51,524 nucleotides of DNA from Bacteroidota bacterium (GTDB taxonomy: Bacteria; Bacteroidota; Bacteroidia; Flavobacteriales; Weeksellaceae): positions 1 to 51,524 of the forward strand of contig JAEWYW010000031.1 in assembly GCA_023458535.1 (NCBI GenBank). Direction: 5' to 3'. Shown here one piece after another: positions 17,324 to 26,325 of this stretch. The notes beneath the pieces were generated by a model. It did no database searches and was not told where the DNA came from. It saw nothing but the letters and a program-made list of their open reading frames with translations. Numbering within the stretch: position 1 is the stretch's first letter; each line of letters opens with the position of its first letter. Made by a program: the position numbers and the translations under genes.

Positions 17324-17985
17324 TAGATAGGTTGTATATAAAATTTTTCGCAAATTAAGCCGTAAATATTACTGGTCGCAGTATTTTTATTATTGGTAAA
17401 TGTCAAACGGTACATGTTATTTTGCTTTGGTAAAATAATAGTATAAAGTTTTGCACCATATCCTGCCGGTCCAACCGTATCTAAATTTTGAAATGTCCCA
17501 AAATTGGCTGTGCTAAAAGTAGTTTGTAAATTCGAATGGGTATAACCCGGAGCGATATCAAGGTATCGCTTTGCACCAAACATAATTTTTACTTCAACTG
17601 AATTAGTTGATGTTAGTAATGTATTACTGTTAAGTTTATATTTTAAGCCGCCTGCATCCGCATAGAAAGTGATATCACCACAGCTGCAAACTTTGCTAGC
17701 ATCTGGATTCGTGGCAATGTAAACCGTTCTTTTTGTTTCAACATTCACATTTTCATTTTGAAGAAGCGCTGAAAATTTTATTTTGTCAACATTACCTTCA
17801 TTATCTACGGCTAATAATTGCTTATATGTGGGATCTGTAGATTTATCAATTCCTTTTTTTAATCGTAAATCTCCATTTACATCCAGAGTTCGAGTAGGGC
17901 TATTCGTATTGATACCCACATTTCCTGTTTGTGAATAATAAATAGAACTGAGAGAAATGGTTGAGAGTAAAATTATTTTTTTCAT
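17323..17985 (-). CDS. Secreted VGINT/LDVNG-type surface protein, paralogue B
   Basis: A 220-residue secreted protein of unknown function and the second gene of the operon. It has a signal peptide (MKKIILLSTISLSSIYYSQ), NVGINTNSPTRTLDVNGDLRLKK, TYKQLLAVDNEGNV, then CSCGDITF (Cys100, Cys102), MYRLTFT and LICEKF (Cys212), followed by a five-residue extension YIQPI. The layout is the same as in A and C, but the middle part is divergent. The start at 17985 was preferred to the ATG 18 bases upstream because that one lies within the tail of the preceding gene. The preceding stop is five bases away. Confidence 0.75.
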   Translation of the reverse strand: MKKIILLSTISLSSIYYSQTGNVGINTNSPTRTLDVNGDLRLKKGIDKSTDPTYKQLLAVDNEGNVDKIKFSALLQNENVNVETKRTVYIATNPDASKVCSCGDITFYADAGGLKYKLNSNTLLTSTNSVEVKIMFGAKRYLDIAPGYTHSNLQTTFSTANFGTFQNLDTVGPAGYGAKLYTIILPKQNNMYRLTFTNNKNTATSNIYGLICEKFYIQPI

Positions 17986-17989
17986 ATGT

Positions 17990-18739
17990 TTAGTATTTTT
18001 CACATGCAGTTACGAAATCCCAACTTTTAGTAAAGGTCGTTGAACCTACAGGTTTTAATTCCTGAGCGATTTTGTAAACCGTTAATCTGTATAAATCTGG
18101 ATCCCCAGGATATTGGAAAGTCATGATATTTTCTTCGCCATCTACAATATTTGCTTCGTAAAATCTTTGAAAAGTGTTGTAGTTAGTAGCATCGAAAATG
18201 AATGGTTGATAGGGTTCATTCAAAGCTCTTGTTCCTTGAAAAAATTGAAATCCATCTTCTATAGCAGCAATGCTATAGGTTTGCTCCATACTCATATAAA
18301 CTTTTACCTCCGTTCCAGGGTTCGCTGCTAATTTCATTACCACGTCTGGTTGGCCAGCATTGATATTTCCACCAGGATTATTTTGTTCGGTAAAAGCAAA
18401 AATAAATTTTCCGCACTTTACTGTTTTACTAAAAATACCATAAGAAATGTTATTGGAGTAGATGCTGTTGAGTACTACTTTGTCGGTATTATTTTGTCCA
18501 GATGGTGCAAAACTATCTTTAGTCGCATAATCTACCAAGCCATTGCTGTTCGTTACTAGAACCTTATCATATTTTCCGTTTTCAGAAACGTCATTAAGAG
18601 TTCTTATTTGCATATTGCCTTCAACGTCTAAACTTCTTTGAGGATTAGTTGTACCAATTCCAACTTTACCAGTTGTTTGTGCAAACGAAATAAGCGGAAC
18701 AAGAAGCAGAGGAGAGATTAGAAATTTTTTTTTGATCAT
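17990..18739 (-). CDS. Secreted VGINT/LDVNG-type surface protein, paralogue C
   Basis: A 249-residue secreted protein of unknown function and the first gene of the operon. It has a signal peptide (IKKKFLISPLLLVPLISFAQ), GKVGIGTTNPQRSLDVEGNMQIR, YDKVLVTNSNGLVDY, VKCGKFIFAF (Cys109), LYRLTVY, and the end TACEKY (Cys246). The start at 18739 gives a compact signal peptide. The longer reading from 18781 would put 14 charged and polar residues in front. A TATCTTTG box at 18813-18820 precedes it. Confidence 0.75.
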   Translation of the reverse strand: MIKKKFLISPLLLVPLISFAQTTGKVGIGTTNPQRSLDVEGNMQIRTLNDVSENGKYDKVLVTNSNGLVDYATKDSFAPSGQNNTDKVVLNSIYSNNISYGIFSKTVKCGKFIFAFTEQNNPGGNINAGQPDVVMKLAANPGTEVKVYMSMEQTYSIAAIEDGFQFFQGTRALNEPYQPFIFDATNYNTFQRFYEANIVDGEENIMTFQYPGDPDLYRLTVYKIAQELKPVGSTTFTKSWDFVTACEKY

Positions 18740-18812
18740 CTTGTATATATTATATTGATATTTGTTTTGTAACTGTTTCATATTCTATGAATTAAGAATT
18801 AGAAAAAGTTTT

Positions 18813-18820
18813 CAAAGATA
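18813..18820 (-). promoter_or_regulatory. -7 promoter box TATCTTTG for the secreted-protein operon
   Basis: A perfect TAnnTTTG on the reverse strand, 73 bases before the chosen start of paralogue C. No -33 partner was found at normal spacing. Confidence 0.55.
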
Positions 18821-18920
18821 TGCAAATAATTTCAAGTGTCGATTATTTATTATCCGATCATTATGTGTGAGTTATGAATCATATTTTATTTATGCCTTAA
18901 TTTGTAGCAAATATTGAACA

Positions 18921-19562
18921 ATGACCTGGACGGAAATTCTTGCACCTATAAAAAATACACCCTATTTTACGAAATTGTGGGAAGATGTAAAGCTAAAGTA
19001 TTCACAAACAAAATGTTTCCCGCCAAAAAACCAGATTTTTAGGGCGTTGGAACTTACGCCATTCGAGGATGTTGAAGTAGTCATTATTGGGCAAGATCCG
19101 TATCATAACGACTTTCAGGCGAACGGACTCTGTTTTTCTGTCTCCGAAAAAGTAAAAGCACCACCATCGTTGAAGAATATTTTTATTGAGCTAAAAGAAG
19201 ATTTAGGTATAGAAAGAACATCCAACGAACTTGATGATTGGGCGAAGCAAGGTGTATTGCTTTTGAATGCGACATTAACGGTAGAAGCGCATTCACCCAA
19301 CTCACATAAAGACTTAGGTTGGGAGAAGTTTACCAACTTCATTATAAAAGAAATCTCCGACAAAAAAGAGCATGTTGTCTTTGTACTTTGGGGCGCATTT
19401 GCACAAAAAAAAGCTGAATTAATTAATCCAGCTAAGCATTTTATATTACAGTCGGCTCATCCATCACCTTTTTCGGTTCACAGAGGTTTTTTTGGAAGTA
19501 AGCCCTTCTCAAAAATTAATAATTACCTCCAACATCACCACAAAAATCCTATCGAGTGGTAG
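18921..19562 (+). CDS. ung: Uracil-DNA glycosylase (family 1)
   Basis: Removes uracil from DNA and starts base-excision repair. The 213-residue length is typical. The water-activating loop GQDPYH lies at 57-62 (catalytic Asp59), NGLCFSV follows near 68, and the catalytic His loop HPSPFS is at 180-185 (usually HPSPLS), followed by HRGFFGSKPFS. Its last 14 bases overlap the end of the convergent lipoprotein gene. Confidence 0.96.
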   Translation: MTWTEILAPIKNTPYFTKLWEDVKLKYSQTKCFPPKNQIFRALELTPFEDVEVVIIGQDPYHNDFQANGLCFSVSEKVKAPPSLKNIFIELKEDLGIERTSNELDDWAKQGVLLLNATLTVEAHSPNSHKDLGWEKFTNFIIKEISDKKEHVVFVLWGAFAQKKAELINPAKHFILQSAHPSPFSVHRGFFGSKPFSKINNYLQHHHKNPIEW

Positions 19563-20028
19563 CTCCCTTTATTGGCATCTTGTCTTTTACAATTTTCAAA
19601 CCCAAAATTTTTGGTTCTGCAGAAGCATTCACTTTCTTATCAGGACTAAAACTGGCTATGGTGATGGTGTAACCATTAAACTGAATGGTTTTCGTAAGAT
19701 TTTTCTCGGATAAATTAGTGGTAGCGAGCGTAAATGTTTGCGGTCTTGTGTACGTTCCCATAATTTCTACTTCTACTGCTAAAACACCTGCCCAAACACA
19801 TTGCATTCCTTCAGGACAACGACTGTCTTCAATAACACGCTTGAAAGTGATGTTCATTTCCTTATCCTTGAGAAAAGTAGTTTGTCCTTCCTTCAAATAC
19901 ACAATTCCGCTTTGGTTGCTTACTGTATTTGCTGTTTTAGGGGATGTTTCTTCCATTTTTGCTTGTTGAGTTTTACATCCAGCCAGTGACAGCATTCCTA
20001 ATGTTACAGCTAAAATTTTTATGGTCAT
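19549..20028 (-). CDS. Small lipoprotein with conserved RCPxGxQCxWAG motif
   Basis: A 159-residue lipoprotein (lipobox LAGC, Cys18) of unknown function. The segment EDSRCPEGMQCVWAGVLAVEVEI, with two cysteines five residues apart, is shared by many small secreted proteins in Bacteroidetes and Proteobacteria. I do not know its role, and the two Cys may form a disulfide. It is downstream of and overlaps the DUF456 gene by four bases (ATGA), so the two are translated from one message. Confidence 0.75.
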   Translation of the reverse strand: MTIKILAVTLGMLSLAGCKTQQAKMEETSPKTANTVSNQSGIVYLKEGQTTFLKDKEMNITFKRVIEDSRCPEGMQCVWAGVLAVEVEIMGTYTRPQTFTLATTNLSEKNLTKTIQFNGYTITIASFSPDKKVNASAEPKILGLKIVKDKMPIKGATTR

Positions 20029-20525
20029 AATAGATTGTTTTTAAAAATATCAATTAGAACTACCAAAAACATTGCCACAGCTACAACAAGGTTAAATCCT
20101 GTGCCATATATAAACCCTATTAGAGCACCTTTCATGGCATTGAAAGCTTTCTTTTTATCGCTCGCATCGTGCAGCAGTTCACCGATGAAAACACCTAAGA
20201 ACATACCGATTAAAAATCCAAATGGTATGGGTATAAAAAACATTCCTGCAAAAGTACCGATTACCGAACCTATGCTTCCCCAGCGTGTTCCCCCGTATTT
20301 TTTGGTGACTTTGGCGGGAATAACATAATTGATGACTACGGAAATTGCAGTGAGGATGGCAAAAATCCAAATGTAAATCATCGACATATCCGAATCTGTT
20401 CCAAATTTATAAATCAGTAATCCACAAATGCTCAACAACAAACCTGGTAAAACGGGTAAAAAAGTTCCTAAAATTCCGATGAAAAGAAGTATTAATGAGA
20501 GGATGGAAAGAAGCGTGTAATCCAT
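20025..20525 (-). CDS. DUF456 family membrane protein
   Basis: A 166-residue polytopic membrane protein with about four or five helices. Gly-rich helices are prominent: LLFIGILGTFLPVLPGLLLS near 15, then SVIGTFAGMFFIPIPFGFLIGMFLG near 87. The PVLPG turn and the glycine-zipper pattern are typical of DUF456. The function is unknown. It is the first gene of a two-gene operon with the overlapping lipoprotein and diverges from the MscS-type channel gene. Confidence 0.85.
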   Translation of the reverse strand: MDYTLLSILSLILLFIGILGTFLPVLPGLLLSICGLLIYKFGTDSDMSMIYIWIFAILTAISVVINYVIPAKVTKKYGGTRWGSIGSVIGTFAGMFFIPIPFGFLIGMFLGVFIGELLHDASDKKKAFNAMKGALIGFIYGTGFNLVVAVAMFLVVLIDIFKNNLL

Positions 20526-20580
20526 TTCATATATTTTTGTTAAATCTAAAGATATATAAAACTATACCAAAGCAATTTCT

Positions 20581-20588
20581 TAATTTTG
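20581..20588 (+). promoter_or_regulatory. -7 box TAATTTTG directly before the MscS-type gene
   Basis: A perfect TAnnTTTG five bases before the ATG at 20594. It predicts a leaderless or nearly leaderless mRNA and argues against the longer reading from 20495. Confidence 0.6.
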
Positions 20589-20593
20589 TATTA

Positions 20594-21859
20594 ATGAAAA
20601 ACGAACTGAAAGACACTAAGGATTTCTTGATGGATATTAGCGATCATATCAATGATTTCTACGCTTTGTATTTTGATGGAAGTTCAGCATGGATTTTTCA
20701 GGTTGCTACTAAAATTTTAGTTTTAATAGCTTTGTTTTTCGTGATTGATTTTTCACTAAAATTCTTTCTCACACTTATTTCCAAAACCTTCATCCGAAAA
20801 GGTAAAAGGCCGTTTATTCATGCATTATTCGAATCGAAATTTTTAAACTCTCTGGTTCATATTTTTGCATTGGCTATTTGCAGCTTTGCACTCGATTCGC
20901 TTTTCTATGAGGGCATGCATAAGATTACCAAGGGTGTTTTAGATAAAATTGTAGATATCTTACAGGTGATCGTCATTGCAGGTGCTGCACTCCGTTTATA
21001 CAGATCTTTAGAACTTTACTTTATATCGATTGGGGATACTTATAAACTAATGGCTTTCCGAGCGATTTCTCAGACTTTAAAAATTTTTGGGAGCGTTGTT
21101 TTCTTTTTTATTGCTATAAAAATTATTTTCAATATCAATTCGAGTACGATTCTCGGAAGTTTAGGAGCAATAACGGCGGTAATGGTCTTGGTGTTCAGGG
21201 ATACCATTTTAGGTTTCGTAACGGGAATACATGTTGCCACTTCCAAAAATATGAAGGTGGGCGACTGGATAGGCATTCCCAAATACAATATTGAAGGTAA
21301 TATCGCCAATATTGATTTGTTGACCACCAAAATCATCAATTTCGACAAAACAGTTTCTACTATTCCTACTTACGATTTAATGTCGACAGAAATCAGAAAT
21401 TATCAGGTGATGACGGAAGGTAATTTGAGACGGATTAAACGTTCGATGTTGTTTAATATTAAATCTTTCCGTTTTTTATCCAATGAAGACATTGAAAAGT
21501 TTGAAAAAATCAACCTTATAGCGGATTATCTTCATTACAAGGAAAATGAAATCAAAGAACAGCGGTCTCATATTAAAAACGCCGACAATATTCTTAATGG
21601 CCAGCAACTAACCAATATTGGGGTTTTTAGGAAATATGTTGAAAATTATTTAAAAAATAACCCGCATATCGAACAGAAGGAAATCATCTTAGTGCGCCAA
21701 TTGGAAATCACTTCCCAGGGAATGCCATTAGAAATTTACTGTTTTACCATATTCTCTGGTTTGGAGGATTATGAAAGAGTACAGTCTGATATTTTCGATC
21801 ACCTTTTGGTAGCAGCTCAAGATTTTGGGTTAGAAATAATGCAGATAAATAAAATTTAA
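20594..21859 (+). CDS. MscS-type mechanosensitive channel, YbdG/MscM-like
   Basis: A 421-residue inner-membrane protein with several N-terminal helices, then the pore-lining region GSLGAITAVMVLVFRDTILGFVTGIHVA and the beta domain KVGDWIGIP...TVSTIPTYDLMST that mark the MscS family. The following LRRIKRSMLFNI segment and the long C-terminal domain resemble the YbdG (miniconductance) subfamily more than MscS itself. It is likely to release solutes on hypo-osmotic shock. The frame is open to an ATG at 20495, but the -7 box at 20581-20588 favours 20594. pdxJ begins two bases after the stop. Confidence 0.87.
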   Translation: MKNELKDTKDFLMDISDHINDFYALYFDGSSAWIFQVATKILVLIALFFVIDFSLKFFLTLISKTFIRKGKRPFIHALFESKFLNSLVHIFALAICSFALDSLFYEGMHKITKGVLDKIVDILQVIVIAGAALRLYRSLELYFISIGDTYKLMAFRAISQTLKIFGSVVFFFIAIKIIFNINSSTILGSLGAITAVMVLVFRDTILGFVTGIHVATSKNMKVGDWIGIPKYNIEGNIANIDLLTTKIINFDKTVSTIPTYDLMSTEIRNYQVMTEGNLRRIKRSMLFNIKSFRFLSNEDIEKFEKINLIADYLHYKENEIKEQRSHIKNADNILNGQQLTNIGVFRKYVENYLKNNPHIEQKEIILVRQLEITSQGMPLEIYCFTIFSGLEDYERVQSDIFDHLLVAAQDFGLEIMQINKI

Positions 21860-21861
21860 AA

Positions 21862-22581
21862 ATGACGAAACTCAGTGTAAATATCAATAAAATTGCAACT
21901 TTAAGAAATGCCCGTGGAGGAGATGTGCCTAGTGTAACGCAGATTGCCGTGGATGCCCAAAGATTTGGTGCACAAGGGATCACCATACATCCACGCCCTG
22001 ATGAAAGGCATATTACCAAAAAAGATGTTTATGATCTGAAGCCTTTGGTAACCACAGAATTTAATATTGAAGGAAATCCGCACCGTTCATTCATCGACAT
22101 GGTGTTGGACGTAAAACCAGAACAGGTTACTTTGGTGCCCGATGCGGATGACGCGATTACTTCAAACGCGGGTTGGGACACTGTGAAGCATTTGGATTAT
22201 CTGACTGAAGTTATTACAGAGTTCAAAAATGCAGGTATCAGAACATCAATTTTTTTAGATCCGAATCCTGAATTAATAGAGTCTGCAGCAAAAACAGGAA
22301 CAGACAGAATTGAGCTGTACACCGAAGATTACGCGAAAAAATATAATTTAAATAAAGAAAATGCGATTCAAAAATATGTTGAAACTGCTGCAAAAGCTGC
22401 GGAATTTAACATTGGCGTAAATGCGGGCCACGATCTGAGTCTGGATAACATTCAATATTTTGCCACGCAAATTCCTAATTTGTTGGAGGTGTCTATCGGT
22501 CATGCATTGATTTCAGAAGCCTTATATTTGGGCTTGGAAAATACCATTCAAGCTTATTTGAAGCGCTTAGCGAAGTGGTAG
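21862..22581 (+). CDS. pdxJ: Pyridoxine 5'-phosphate synthase
   Basis: Closes the pyridoxine ring from 3-amino-2-oxopropyl phosphate and deoxyxylulose 5-phosphate, the last ring-forming step of the DXP-dependent vitamin B6 pathway. The 239-residue TIM barrel shows LSVNINKIATLRNARGG at the N-terminus, ITIHPRPDERHI near 35, the EVTLVPD-like QVTLVPDADD, GTDRIELYTEDYA near 150, and NAGHDLSLDN near 190, all PdxJ hallmarks. It is co-directional with the mechanosensitive channel gene, with two bases between them, so the two probably share a transcript. Confidence 0.96.
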   Translation: MTKLSVNINKIATLRNARGGDVPSVTQIAVDAQRFGAQGITIHPRPDERHITKKDVYDLKPLVTTEFNIEGNPHRSFIDMVLDVKPEQVTLVPDADDAITSNAGWDTVKHLDYLTEVITEFKNAGIRTSIFLDPNPELIESAAKTGTDRIELYTEDYAKKYNLNKENAIQKYVETAAKAAEFNIGVNAGHDLSLDNIQYFATQIPNLLEVSIGHALISEALYLGLENTIQAYLKRLAKW

Positions 22582-22624
22582 ATTAGTGTTTGGAATAAGT
22601 TTTTGAATCATTAAAAATTTCAAT

Positions 22625-22732
22625 ATGATTTTAAGCTTTAACAAAACACAATTTGCTAAAATAAAGATAAGATTGAACGGCAGAGAGTATTTCAGAATCG
22701 AAATGCTGATTAAAAGAAAATCAAAAAAATAA
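22625..22732 (+). CDS. Possible small basic peptide, 35 residues
   Basis: An open frame from ATG to TAA lies in the 155-base gap between pdxJ and the hydrolase gene and ends four bases before the TTG start of the hydrolase. The product is rich in Lys and Arg (INK, KIKIRLNGREYF, LIKRKSKK). No family is recognised. It may be chance in AT-rich DNA, or a short coupled leader. The weak start context gives low confidence. Confidence 0.2.
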   Translation: MILSFNKTQFAKIKIRLNGREYFRIEMLIKRKSKK

Positions 22733-22736
22733 AAAA

Positions 22737-23513
22737 TTGGAAATTTTACATTCAAAAATATACGGTGAAGAGAGAGAAGGAATGCCTCTTTTGGTTTTTC
22801 ATGGTCTCTTCGGAATGCTGGACAATTGGGGAAGTTTTGGAAAAGAATTTGGCGAAATGATGCCTGTACATCTTATTGATCTTCGGAATCACGGTAAGAG
22901 TTTTCACGATGCTGCCATGAATTTGGATGTAATGGTGGTAGATATTCTCAACTACATGCAGGCGCACCAAATTGAAAAAGCAAATTTATTAGGCCATTCC
23001 TTAGGCGGAAAGGTGGTGATGCAGTTTGCCATTAATCATGCTGAAAGAGTAGAAAAATTGATCGTTGCAGATATTGCACCGAAAGCCTATCCTCCACATC
23101 ACCAAGGGATTTTCAAAGCCTTGAATTCTGTGGATGTTCATAGTTTGAAAAGCCGTCAGGAGGCCGAGGAGGAACTTAGAAGATATATTCCTGAGATTGG
23201 TGTTATTCAATTTTTACTTAAAAATCTGTACTGGACGGAAGATAAGACGCTCAACTGGAGGTTTAATTTGCCTGTGCTTACAGAAAAATACGACGAATTT
23301 ATCACCACCAATATTCAATCTGGTGTTTTTGAAGGGCCAACCTTGTTTTTATCCGGCGAAAAATCAAATTATATCTTACCAGAGGACGAATTCGCCATAA
23401 AGCAACAATTCCCTAATTCAGTAATTAAAAAAGTTCCTCAGGCTGGACATTGGATTCAAGCCGATAATCCAAAAGATTTTAATGCTTTGGTGGAAGAATT
23501 TATTTTAAATTAG
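22737..23513 (+). CDS. Alpha/beta hydrolase
   Basis: A 258-residue cytoplasmic alpha/beta-hydrolase resembling YbfF-type esterases. The oxyanion region FHGLFGMLDNWGS lies at 21-33, the nucleophile elbow GHSLG at 86-90 (Ser88), DLRNHGKS at 48-55 before it, and the catalytic His in QAGHWIQADNP near 240. The substrate is not evident. The start appears to be TTG at 22737, since there is no ATG in frame before the first strand (EILHSKIYG). The SDR gene starts two bases after the stop. Confidence 0.85.
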   Translation: MEILHSKIYGEEREGMPLLVFHGLFGMLDNWGSFGKEFGEMMPVHLIDLRNHGKSFHDAAMNLDVMVVDILNYMQAHQIEKANLLGHSLGGKVVMQFAINHAERVEKLIVADIAPKAYPPHHQGIFKALNSVDVHSLKSRQEAEEELRRYIPEIGVIQFLLKNLYWTEDKTLNWRFNLPVLTEKYDEFITTNIQSGVFEGPTLFLSGEKSNYILPEDEFAIKQQFPNSVIKKVPQAGHWIQADNPKDFNALVEEFILN

Positions 23514-23514
23514 A

Positions 23515-24528
23515 ATGATTTTAGTAACAGGAGCTACCGGTATATTAGGAAGAGTAATTGTCCTTGAATTATTAAAGCAAGGTCTAAAAGTGCGTGCTAC
23601 AAAACGTTCTGCTAGCAATTTAGATGAGGTGAAGCATTCCTATTCCTTTTACACACACGCTGCTGAAGATTATTTTAAACAAATTGAATGGGTAAATGTT
23701 GACTTTGAGGATCAATACTCCCTTGAAAAAGTATTAGTGGGTGTAGACGAAATTTATCATTGCGCTGCGAAGGTGAGTTTCAATCCCAACGATGAGAAAG
23801 AAATGTACCAGACCAATATTGAAGGTACAAAAAATCTGCTATATGCCTGTCAAGGTTTACCCATCAAGAAATTTTGCCATATCAGTTCTATTGCTGTTTT
23901 AGATGGGATGAATGAAGATGGAATTCAGGATGAGGATTCGGATTTTAACTCAAAATTAAATCATTCATCTTATGCCGTTTCAAAACATTGGTCGGAAATG
24001 GAGGTTTGGAGAGCTTCTGCTGAAGGTTTGAACACCGTAATTTTAAATCCGGGTATGATAATAGGTTCTGGAAACTGGGAAGAAAGCAGTGGTGAAATTT
24101 TCAATATTGCAGAAGACAATTCTTTTACATTTTCTGGCGGAACTTCTTACGTTGACGTTCGTGATGTTGCCAAAATAGCAGTCGAGCTGATGAATAAAAA
24201 CATGTTTGGTGAACGATTCGTCATCATTTCAGAAAATATTCGCTATAAAGCATTCACAGACCGCGTAAGAAAGAAATTGGGACTCAAAGAATCAAAAATT
24301 CTTTCAAAATCTATTTTAAATATTGGCAATGCATTCAATATCCTATTGGGTTGGGCAGTTCCCAAATTAAGAATGCTTAATACTACTAATATCGAAGCAG
24401 TTACAACATTTACAGACGTTAGCAACAAAAAAATAAAATCCAGATTGAACTATCATTTTATCCCTGTGACGGAAAGTATAGATTTTCACTTGGACAATTA
24501 TATTAAAGACAAAAAAAGTATCAGATAA
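23515..24528 (+). CDS. NAD-dependent epimerase/dehydratase (extended SDR)
   Basis: A 337-residue extended short-chain dehydrogenase/reductase. The nucleotide motif TGATGILG is at 5-12 and the catalytic YxxxK is YAVSK near 155. DVRDVAK near 220 is typical of dihydroflavonol-reductase-like and 3-beta-HSD-like members. The substrate is unknown. The gene is packed between the hydrolase (one base) and the acyl-CoA synthetase (four bases), suggesting one operon linked to lipid or isoprenoid metabolism, which is an inference from neighbours. Confidence 0.85.
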   Translation: MILVTGATGILGRVIVLELLKQGLKVRATKRSASNLDEVKHSYSFYTHAAEDYFKQIEWVNVDFEDQYSLEKVLVGVDEIYHCAAKVSFNPNDEKEMYQTNIEGTKNLLYACQGLPIKKFCHISSIAVLDGMNEDGIQDEDSDFNSKLNHSSYAVSKHWSEMEVWRASAEGLNTVILNPGMIIGSGNWEESSGEIFNIAEDNSFTFSGGTSYVDVRDVAKIAVELMNKNMFGERFVIISENIRYKAFTDRVRKKLGLKESKILSKSILNIGNAFNILLGWAVPKLRMLNTTNIEAVTTFTDVSNKKIKSRLNYHFIPVTESIDFHLDNYIKDKKSIR

Positions 24529-24532
24529 GCAC

Positions 24533-26302
24533 ATGAATCTTGCAGAGACCATCATTAATAAAAATTTTAACAATCATCCCTCAAAACCAGCCATCGGTTT
24601 TAAGAAAAAAGACGAATGGAAGGAGCTCACTTGGGCAAAATTCAAGGATCTTATCTTGAAAACTGCCAACGCACTTAAATCTGCCGGTATTGAGGAAAGA
24701 GATAAAGTAGCCATATATGCAGATAATTCTGGTGAATGGATGACGATGGATCTTGCAATTTTATCTATTGGTGCTATTACAGTTCCTATTTATTCTACCA
24801 ACAATGCAGAACAGGCGGAATATATTATTAAAGATTCTGAAGCGAAATTGGTTTTAGTGGGCAATCAAATGCAATATGATGCATGTTACAATATGTTGCA
24901 GAAGGCCAACAATCTAAAGAAAGTGGTGGCTGCGAAAAGAAAAATTTTCACAAAACCTGATCATTCTTTTTTCTTGAATGATTTTATTGATTCTGAAGAG
25001 AATACTTTAGAATTTACACCGAAAAATGACGATGATGTGGCTACCATCATCTATACATCGGGTACTACAGGAACACCAAAAGGGGTAATGCTTACGCATG
25101 GAAATTTTATTCATGCTTTCGACGCGCATTTTGAGTTTTTTAAATTTAAAAACTTCGAAAAAGAAGAATCAATGGCATTTTTACCTTTAACCCACGTCTT
25201 TGAGAGAAGTTGGAGCTTACTGTGCTTATACGGTGGAGCAAAAGTTACTTTCTTGGAAGATACTAAAGATATCGCAAATGCATTAACTGAGGTAAAACCG
25301 ACCATGATGTGCGCTGTTCCAAGGTTTTTTCAGAAAATTTATGCGGGAGTTAATGAAATGGTGGCCAAAGGTTCATCTTTCAAAAAGAAAATTTTTAATT
25401 GGGCGATTGGTATAGGAAAACAGGTTTCTGAGCTTAAAAGACAAGGTAAAGAAATTCCTGCCGGTTTAAATTTTAAATTTAAAATTGCTGACGCATTGGT
25501 ATTCAAAAAAGTGAAGGAAAAAATGGGCGGCAGATTGTGGTTTATGCCTTGTGGTGGAGCATCTATATCGCCAGAGGTTACTGAATTTTTTGATGCTATG
25601 GGCATTCATTTAACGGTAGGTTATGGGTTAACAGAGACTACTGCAACGCTTTCAGCTTTTCCATTTACCCATTATAAATACGGAACATCAGGAAAACCAC
25701 TGCCGGGAATTGATATTCGGATTGGTGCACAGGATGAAATTCAGGCGAAGGGAAGTGGAATAATGAAGGGCTACTATAAAAAACCGGAGGAAACAAAAGC
25801 TGTTTTTACTGAAGATGGATGGTTTAAAACTGGTGATGCAGGTTTTATAGATGACGAAGGAAATATTGTTTTAACAGAGCGTTTGAAGGATTTAATGAAA
25901 ACCTCCAACGGAAAATACATCGCACCTCAACAGATAGAAAATCTTTTTTCAAACAATAATTATATTGCTCAGATCACTTTAATTGCTGAAGGCAGACAGT
26001 TTGTTTCGGCCTTGATAGTTCCTAATTTTGAATTTTTGAAAGAAGAAATCACAAAGATGAACATTCCTTTCACCAACTGGGAAGATGTTGTTAAAAATGA
26101 GAAAGTTCATGATTTTTATAAAACAAAGATTGATGAACTGCAGCAGGAACTTTCCAGCCACGAAAAGATTAAAAAATTCGTTTTAATGCCAGCCGAATTT
26201 GAGATCAACACCGGGGAAATGACACCGACATTGAAGATAAAAAGAAGCGTAGTGGCCAAAAATTATGCTGACATCATCGATAAAATGTATACGAAAGATT
26301 AG
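24533..26302 (+). CDS. Long-chain acyl-CoA synthetase (AMP-forming)
   Basis: A 589-residue adenylate-forming enzyme that activates fatty acids as acyl-AMP and then acyl-CoA. Visible are the P-loop-like IIYTSGTTGTPKG near 173-185, the FLPLTHVFERS segment of long-chain (FadD15-type) synthetases, GYGLTETTA near 365, and the hinge region GWFKTGD...LTERLKDLMKTSNGKYIAPQQIE. The length and the THVFER motif fit the eukaryote-like ACSL/FadD15 subgroup. It is cytoplasmic or membrane-associated. Confidence 0.93.
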   Translation: MNLAETIINKNFNNHPSKPAIGFKKKDEWKELTWAKFKDLILKTANALKSAGIEERDKVAIYADNSGEWMTMDLAILSIGAITVPIYSTNNAEQAEYIIKDSEAKLVLVGNQMQYDACYNMLQKANNLKKVVAAKRKIFTKPDHSFFLNDFIDSEENTLEFTPKNDDDVATIIYTSGTTGTPKGVMLTHGNFIHAFDAHFEFFKFKNFEKEESMAFLPLTHVFERSWSLLCLYGGAKVTFLEDTKDIANALTEVKPTMMCAVPRFFQKIYAGVNEMVAKGSSFKKKIFNWAIGIGKQVSELKRQGKEIPAGLNFKFKIADALVFKKVKEKMGGRLWFMPCGGASISPEVTEFFDAMGIHLTVGYGLTETTATLSAFPFTHYKYGTSGKPLPGIDIRIGAQDEIQAKGSGIMKGYYKKPEETKAVFTEDGWFKTGDAGFIDDEGNIVLTERLKDLMKTSNGKYIAPQQIENLFSNNNYIAQITLIAEGRQFVSALIVPNFEFLKEEITKMNIPFTNWEDVVKNEKVHDFYKTKIDELQQELSSHEKIKKFVLMPAEFEINTGEMTPTLKIKRSVVAKNYADIIDKMYTKD

Positions 26303-26325
26303 TTTTTTACACACTCACGTTCATT

